From NCBI RefSeq assembly GCF_043641665.1, contig NC_092193.1, forward strand, positions 5,856,001-5,920,000: a stretch of DNA of 64,000 bases, in the 5' to 3' direction. This DNA comes from Enoplosus armatus (taxonomy: Eukaryota > Chordata > Actinopteri > Centrarchiformes > Enoplosidae). The notes below the pieces were generated by a model. That model was not told where the DNA came from and did not search any database. It saw nothing but the letters and a program-made list of their open reading frames with translations. Shown here piece after piece: positions 38,072 through 64,000 of this stretch. The translations under genes were made by a program, and so were the position numbers. Positions within the stretch are counted from its first letter, which is position 1; each line of letters begins with the position of its first letter.

Positions 38072-38239
38072 TCATTTTCTAGTCTATTATATAAAAAATA
38101 CTGACAGTAGAATTGTACAACAATGAACAACATTTAATAACATGGCAAATGAAAGACTAGCAGGAAACACTTATCTTCTGAAATCTGTGTTTCCTGGCAA
38201 AAAGTGCAGTGGGGATTATTCCCATGAGTCACTGGTGTG

Positions 38240-45986
<7,747 letters not shown>

Positions 45987-46868
45987 CGTCCACAGAGAGC
46001 CCTGCCTCTCCTTCACCGCGGAGCCTTGACAGTCCCACACAGTCCAACAGTTGGTCATTGTAAGCACAGAAACATCGCTCCACAGACCAACGGCCCACTA
46101 CGCTGCTCTATGCTGCTTCTACTGTGAGGCTACTCAAAGGCTTTTACTCTAGAAACACAGAAATAAAACATAAGCGTTCATTCTTTACCTTTCTCTCTGC
46201 AGATTGGTGTAGAAGGGTGGAGGTTTACCTGGCGAGGGAGAGTGGAAAACACTACCTCTGATCCTGCCTGTTGCACTGCGTCTCACCTATCCTACCCTAA
46301 GCCTTGGCGGCGGACAGAGGAAGGGCGATCTACTGCTAAGGGAAGTGGATTAAAGTTGACATGTGATTAAGAATGTGTGCCAGGAAACGGGCTCACAGGA
46401 GAACCTGGAGACGTGGTTTGAACTTCGCAAGTCCACTGAGTTTCAAAATAGGACCATGGTGACACGTTTGTGATCTCTAAAAACCATGAATTTGATCGAG
46501 AAACAGAGGGCTTTACCTGCCTTTGTCACTGAACACTGATCACATTTAGGTGAGCCAGTAGTCTTGAGAGGTGTGTGAATGCCATTTCAAAAAGTTTGAC
46601 TGTCATTTGAAGGACACTTTTGACCAAAGCACCACGAACTGGCTGTTGACTATGATGCTCACCTCCTGTGCTGTCAACCCTGATTATATTCAGTCACTAA
46701 GCAATTTCTTCTGCTTTTCTTTTATATCCAATTAACCCACATTTTGCAGTGGCGAGTACCTGAGAGTACACTTTGGCCAGAGTTTAACAAATTAGGGCCA
46801 GTGTATTTATAACTGACATGACACTAGATTAGATACTAGTGCAAGAGTAGACTTGTTAGTCAGGATGG

Positions 46869-47451
46869 CCCCACTTTCTAATAAGGTGCCCTTTCTAATG
46901 GGGGTATACGTTGTAACTAATGTCTTTATTAATAGTTAATAACTAATTTACTAATGCTTTATAAATTCTGGCCTTCTCTCTCATTGTGTCTTTTCTAGAA
47001 TTTGTATGCCATGCCCAATAGCAGCGACTCATGTATCTATTTTATAGCCAGTACATATAATTATTGATTATTTTTTATTACTATTATTTATTATGTAAAT
47101 GTGTTTTTTTGTTGTTGTGACCACTGTTTTATTTATTTATTATTTTGGACCAAAAGCTCATTTGAGGGTTGTTGTTTTTTCATCTCACCAGCACAGTCTT
47201 TGTTTATCCATTAATCGATTACGTTTTATATTATTTAAATAAATAATTTAAAAGCTAAAAAGACAGAGCAAGTGTGCTGCCAGAGGAGGATAAACAACAG
47301 TCAGACAGATTTTTCACAACCTGGCAACCTAAAAGTTGTTCTTATCAATGGCTTATAACTGATATATAAAACATTACTAAATAGTATATTAACCACTAAT
47401 AGTCATTATTGACACTTTTAAAGCACAGAATTGTTAGAAAGTGGTAACTTT
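46869..47451. mobile_element. MITE-like element with CCACTTTCTAA ends
   Basis: CCACTTTCTAATAAGG near 46871 is inverted as TTGTTAGAAAGTGG near 47431-47444; 11 bases match exactly. Interior is AT-rich and non-coding (TTATAACTGATATATAAAAC and similar). Limits are approximate. Confidence 0.5.
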
Positions 47452-47942
47452 AGGATTAGGGGTTTTAGTATATTACCTGATATCAACTGCTTAAATATAA
47501 CCTACTGTAAAAACCTGAGTACAAACTTGACATTTAACGCTTTTCTCTGTCATTTCAATAAAAAAAATGTATTTGATGTTGACTAATATTAAACAGAACA
47601 TCACACACTTCAACATGCTGAGTCGGGATTCGCTTTTACACCGTCCGACCTCTTCATTACGGTGTCTGAAAACGTTATCATATAGTTCATTTAGCTAGTT
47701 AGCAGCCTCCTAAGGCTAAATACAGTAAGCTAGTAATAAGCTAATCGCCTGTCCGGCCCAACTTTTCAACCATGCGATCTCACAGACAGTTTTGGCTCAA
47801 TATTTACTATGTTTTAATTCTTTACACTTTAGTAAAGTACACCCACCACAGGAGACATGTCCGTGCTGATGAAGATAACTCGCTGATGCTGGTTGTGGAG
47901 AGAGATGCTGCGAGCCACGTCCGTTTGCAAGGGCGGCTTCCT

Positions 47943-47956
47943 GTCTCCTAGGCAAC
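47943..47956. promoter_or_regulatory. RFX X-box at the mak promoter
   Basis: GTCTCCTAGGCAAC is an imperfect palindrome that fits the ciliary X-box pattern RYYNYY-2-RRNRAC. It sits immediately upstream (in mak sense) of the putative untranslated first exon. RFX factors drive cilium genes, and mak is a cilium kinase. Confidence 0.6.
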
Positions 47957-49994
47957 GCAGAGCATTACAAAATAAAATGAAATAAAATCATACTGATGTA
48001 CATCACATGCACTGTCTTAGACCTATATTATCATGCAGCATATGAAATAAGATTATAAAAATATGTAACTCAAAACAAATGATAAATGTTTGAAAAATAA
48101 TGATAAAAGGTGTAATATGATAGCGTATAGATATATAATATAAATACAAACATATGAATTGTAATGACATTATAATTTAAAAATGTTGTGTTATGCCTTT
48201 TCTGTAATGTAATCTCACCACCAGGTCCAGAACAGCCTCTAAATGGACATTGTGGTACTTCTGTTTCCAAGGTCAATAATGAAGTTTTAATCTCAATTTT
48301 CTAACAACAGTGTATACATAGAGTGAGAAAGAGAGCCTTCATATCGACCTTCATATGATCACATTTAGGTGATTTAATAATACTAAGTTGATGTTGTACT
48401 TCAGGGGTGCAAATTCACAATTAATTACTTGACCAAAAGTACAGTGACAGGCCACGAACCTGGAGTTTTAGGGGCCACAGGGAGTCTGAGAGCCAGTTGG
48501 TTATTGTATTTGTGTTACAGTGCAAATAAGTCTATTAAAATAGACAGTGCACATTTACTTTAAAACTCCATATGGGTTATTTGACTTTTACCAGCATATA
48601 TTGTGTGTATGTTATTTGGCTCAACCCCACTGACTTATTATTCTGTACATGTGTTTTACAAGTGCGCCATCTAGTGGTTTATGTTCAACTCTGCATCTGA
48701 TTGTGATTTAGGCCCCTATAATCCAGGTAAACCCAACTTCTTCTGACCCTTAAATAATTATACATGCCACGAAGGACCCTGATTAGTAAATACTTAATTC
48801 CAGTGGCCCAAATCCAAAAAACAATAACACTGTGTTGTTGTACAAACAGTCACAGTTAAGGCAAGGATAAAAATATCCTTATATGTTATATTGTATTGAG
48901 TTTTATTGCATTTGAATTTAACTAACAGTAAAATTAAAGAATTCCTTAGTTTCCTGGGTAGCCCCTGAGATCAACCCAAGGACCCTTGAGAGGTCCCAGG
49001 ACCCCAGTGTGAAGACCGGATATTTCGTCCACATATATTTACTGGGACACTTGGACCGCTTTGAGGCTCAAAATAGGTCCTGCATATTTATAGAACTGAT
49101 AAATAACACTTGGGTTATGGGAATGTAGAAAACATCACACTGATAAAAAGTAATAAATCAAAAGCCTGAATTATAAACAAATTATATTGAGATGATGAAA
49201 ATAAATGACATTAGGCTGATATGAACAGATTATATTAGGCTGATGTAAACAAATGATCCTATGTGTAAGTTAGTCTGGTAAAACACTAGACACCAGATCT
49301 CAGTGTTAGGTCACACAGTAATGCCTAAATGATTATAATAATCTGTGCGTGAATCAACTGAAGAACTGTCTTAAATATAAAGTTTAAAGATGATTTTGAA
49401 TATTTTCTATTTTCAATAGGCTTATCATTTTATTAGAGATACTTATTGAGTCAAATCATCGGACTATATATATATATACACACACAGAAAGAGCGATGTG
49501 TCATTAGCCAGATAATAGAGAGCAGGTTCACTATCTGTGCAGTAGGTGTCTGTAGACATGCAGGAACATGAAATGTGAGGAATGAAAATCATGACCAGCA
49601 TTCTCGAAATGGCCATACTGTAGTAACATGACGTGCCGTGCATTGCACCTAACAACTGTGCAGTCAGATTGTTGACTGTCTGCGCAGCGGATAGCCGCGT
49701 TTTTTTCCAAGGTTGTGCTTTTGGTTACTTACGGTAAGATGGACCCGCAGTGTCCACTAAAGGATCAGGTGATCCACTAACTACGAAGCGAAGGCTGACT
49801 GGGGAAAATGCAAAATGACATATAGCAAATGTCGGAGCATAATTCATTCACATTTTCGGCTCAAATTCGGACTTAAATCGCACCGCTGGAGCTCCAATGT
49901 GACGATGGCTCGTTAGGGCTGGTGGCGTAACTGCGATTTTTTTGATATTTTAATTTATGAAAAATCACATTCACAGACAAATATTGGTTTCAAC

Positions 49995-61187
<11,193 letters not shown>

Positions 61188-64000
61188 GTAAGACGTTCAT
61201 AAAGTTTCTGTGTGTGTGCAGATGTGAATGTGTGTGAGAGAGGCTCAGTATGGTGGGCTGGTATGGTACATATGTGCTTTTTTGTCTTTCTTAATGTGTG
61301 TTTGAGTTTGAGTGGGCGTTAGATGGTATGTGATGAGAGCATTTGCTGTTTTTATGAGCCCCATGGCCAACAATGTAGATCTTGCTGATATAGCTCAGGG
61401 ATGTCAGATGTACTTTTGCTATAACAAACCTAATGTTGCCTTTCTTCTTTAATCTACTCTTTTTTTATGTTGTGGTGTGGTCTTTTTAACAAACCTAGCT
61501 AAGCTAAGGGCATTGTTTTTCCTTTTGGGAGATATGACGTTTCCATATGAATGGAAATGTCAACTAACTTGTATGAAATCAACAGTTAGTTGATTAAAGG
61601 TTTGATTAGCCGGAGTGGATGTAGTGTATGTGGATTTGAATGCAAGTCGGAGCACATGGGATTCTTTTCAGTGTGTGATCAGCCATTCAATAGTGCGAGG
61701 TCATGTGTTGGAAATGTAGATAATGTTTTACATGATTTTGAAAGTGTTCCTTGTTTGACACCGGCTGTGCAGCAACGCTAAACAGGAATGACAAATTAAT
61801 ACAGAGCTGTAGATAGACTCTTTGAATTGTTTTTACACTTTGGGCTTTTATGGGAACCCAATAAAAGTATTAACATGCTATTATGTATGAATCAAGTACA
61901 CTGTTTAGTCTCCTTTCGGCGTATTGATCAGCACTTTTGCTGTTGATTGTATTGGAGTTGACAGGGATGCCTATTCTTATCATGTTGTAACTGAGGCACC
62001 AAACCTTTAAGTTTAAACTGTTCTTTTAATGGACAAAAGCTTGATTTTAGAGCTGAATCTATTTGTTGATTAATCAATTAGTCGATGCATCAACAAAAAA
62101 TAATCTGCAACTATTTGGATAATGATAAAGATAAAAATAACAATTCCCAAGTTTCAGCTTATCCAGTGATCTGCCACATATCTCAGTTTTATATCATTGT
62201 AAACTGAATATCTTTGAGTTTTGGACTGTTGGTTGGACAAAGCAAGATGGCAGATTTTGTCAATGAAAATAATTGTTAGTTACAACCCCTACTTCTTTTA
62301 TCTTTTGGTTCTTCTGCTTCTTTCATCAAGTTAGCAGTTGTTCACCATACAAAAGACTAAGAGGAATGAATTTCACGTGTGTGTTTTATCTCTTAGCCAC
62401 AATATGGCATATGACTTTTCCAGCAAGGCCTGATCTAGCTAACATGTAGGCCCTGTGGACAGGGTACTCACTGGGTTTTTTTTTTTTTTTGCAGTCGCTC
62501 TCAGGTCTTATCCATACATCACTGCTTAGTTTCCCACTATCCCTCTCAGAAATTTAATGCCATGTCACAAGAATATCCATTAAAAGGATTTGGGTGTTAA
62601 TTTCCTAACAGGGCCACGGTGAGAGTGTTAACAGGGCAGCAGTAGTCTGTGCTGCTGTGATGTTGTTTGAGGGCCGGGGCCATGGGGAGAGCCGGCGTTG
62701 AGTTCCCAGGCCCGGCCAGGCCAAAGGGAACAAGATGGCTCTGTTTGAAATGTCTGTGCTTGTCATCAGTCTCAGGCTTCACTTGTGCCGTCAGTGTCAC
62801 CACTACATTGTCACTTAGTGCCACCGGGCATGATATCCAATACTGCAGCGCAGGAACATGGCCAATCAGGAACCTGTGGCTTTCACCTGTTGGCGCCGTT
62901 GTGAAATGTGGAAGTATGTTTTACCGGGAAACTTTTGGAGAGATGATGTCATAGTGAACCGTGTTCATTGATTTCGAACTCTAATCTTAAAGTCTTGATA
63001 AATATGATGCACTTCAATCAATTTTAGTAGTTGTTTTGTGATAAGTTATTGCTGTGGACGGGAAGAAGTAGACAATAATCTTTGACTTACCTACATTTCC
63101 CTGAATGACTTGCTGTGTATGTATATGTGGAGAGAGGGATGGTAATAGCCTTGGTTGTACCATTATGAAAGTTTTTACCAGAACTGCAACTAAATATTAT
63201 TCTTTTTATCAGCTAATCTGCCAATTATTTTGTCTTTAACATGACAGAAAATTGCAAAAGAATTCCATCACAGAGTACCAGATGCCAAGCTGATCTCTTC
63301 ATATGTCTTGTTGTTTCTGACCAACAATCCTGAACTCAAAATATCCAATTTACAATGATATTAACTGCTGTCAAATTACATTTTTGCTTGACAAATTGCT
63401 CAAACGATTAATCGATTATCAAAATAGTTTTCTGAGAATCAACTAATAAATCATTTGACTGATCGTTATGGCTCTAATTTACACAGTACAATCATCATTC
63501 TCGAAATGACCTTGTCATGTGATGTATCTTACTGAGACAGGCTACTGACAGTCTTTACACACCATTAAATGCATAGTGTTGACCACGGTGATGATAAGTC
63601 ATTACGCGTTATTGGCTGCGAACTCATTCTAATCTTTTTCTGCTAAGAGCTTTTTTTGGTGAAAGAAAAGAAAAGTTCTTCAGGCTTTCACTTACTGAGG
63701 CATATTATTGGTTAAAATCTCAGAAAAACGTTTCTGTCTCTGTTCCCTAAACATTGCGTTCTCGACCTTCTCTCATGATAAATGTGCATTACATTGCTTT
63801 GTCGCTGTGTCCAGTCTGTGGCTAAGGCTGGCCTCAAATAGTTAAATCAAATTATATGACTTTATTGGGCATTGTAATTTGACGTGATAGCGTAGTTAGG
63901 TTTTTCCCAGTTGAGAAAAGTGAGCCTGAGAGAGAACAATGTTGTGGTGTGTTGTGTCTGGTTAGTCAAATAGCAAGGCAACAAGCTACAGAAGTATGGC
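61188..64000 (+). other. gnal intron running off the window
   Basis: Starts at donor CAG|GTAAGA after exon 4. No further gnal exon is visible. Two members of a dispersed repeat family lie at about 62050-62290 and 63180-63470, and a T run at about 62480-62493. Confidence 0.6.

Larger units (their letters stand above)
45987..49994. other. Divergent interval between mak and gnal
   Basis: No coding gene recognised. The mak side holds its 5' UTR: a likely untranslated exon at 47847-47940 (minus) with donor CCTGTG|GTGGGT, and possibly another near 46190-46230. An inverted-repeat element lies at 46.87-47.45 kb. From 48.0 to 49.9 kb I see only AT-rich sequence, plus a short TA/CA run near 49468-49487. 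Confidence 0.55.

Overview
The window is vertebrate nuclear DNA, almost certainly from a ray-finned (teleost) fish. Every gene is split into many short exons with GT-AG boundaries and shows clear vertebrate protein families. The spaces between exons are full of dinucleotide microsatellites and short palindromic elements of the kinds common in fish genomes. I traced splice sites by hand, and codon phase closes across every junction of the genes below. One junction needs a GC-AG intron and one acceptor has two in-phase choices.

Layout from left to right. (1) 436-5595, plus strand: the last eight coding exons of zfyve9 (SARA); the FYVE domain lies off the left edge. (2) 5596-12750: no gene, but the zfyve9 3' end and several miniature inverted-repeat elements. 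(3) 12751-25617, minus: a complete 23-exon cc2d1b (four DM14 domains plus C2). (4) 27026-31858, minus: a seven-exon endoU ribonuclease gene (endouc-like) starting with an 11-nt coding exon. (5) 32779-35863, plus: pak1ip1, head-to-head with the endoU gene across about 0.9 kb. (6) 36597-37771, plus: tmem14c. (7) 38240-45986, minus: the kinase gene mak, tail-to-tail with tmem14c; its 5' untranslated exon and a putative RFX X-box lie near 47.9 kb. (8) 49995-61187 and onward, plus: gnal (G-alpha-olf) with two alternative first exons and shared exons 2-4; the rest is off the right edge.

From memory of human gene order, zfyve9-cc2d1b and pak1ip1-tmem14c-mak are each conserved neighbour sets, while gnal lies elsewhere. 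The window therefore joins blocks that are separate in mammals. The genes are not one pathway: TGF-beta/endosome scaffolding, ESCRT/transcription-related DM14 protein, RNA decay, ribosome biogenesis, mitochondrial porphyrin transport, cilium-length control and olfactory-type G protein signalling.

The most notable observation is a pair of tandem homologous exons in the mak kinase domain (44361-44440 and 43903-43985). Both fit the same phase gap, and using both would shift the frame, so they must be mutually exclusive. Other points of interest are a likely GC-AG intron in pak1ip1, a duplicated pak1ip1 3' end with two poly(A) signals, an X-box at the mak promoter, a C20 homopolymer serving as a splice-acceptor pyrimidine tract, a 186-bp GGA tract beside a zfyve9 donor, and a degenerate TAGTATAG-type satellite filling over 1 kb of a gnal intron.
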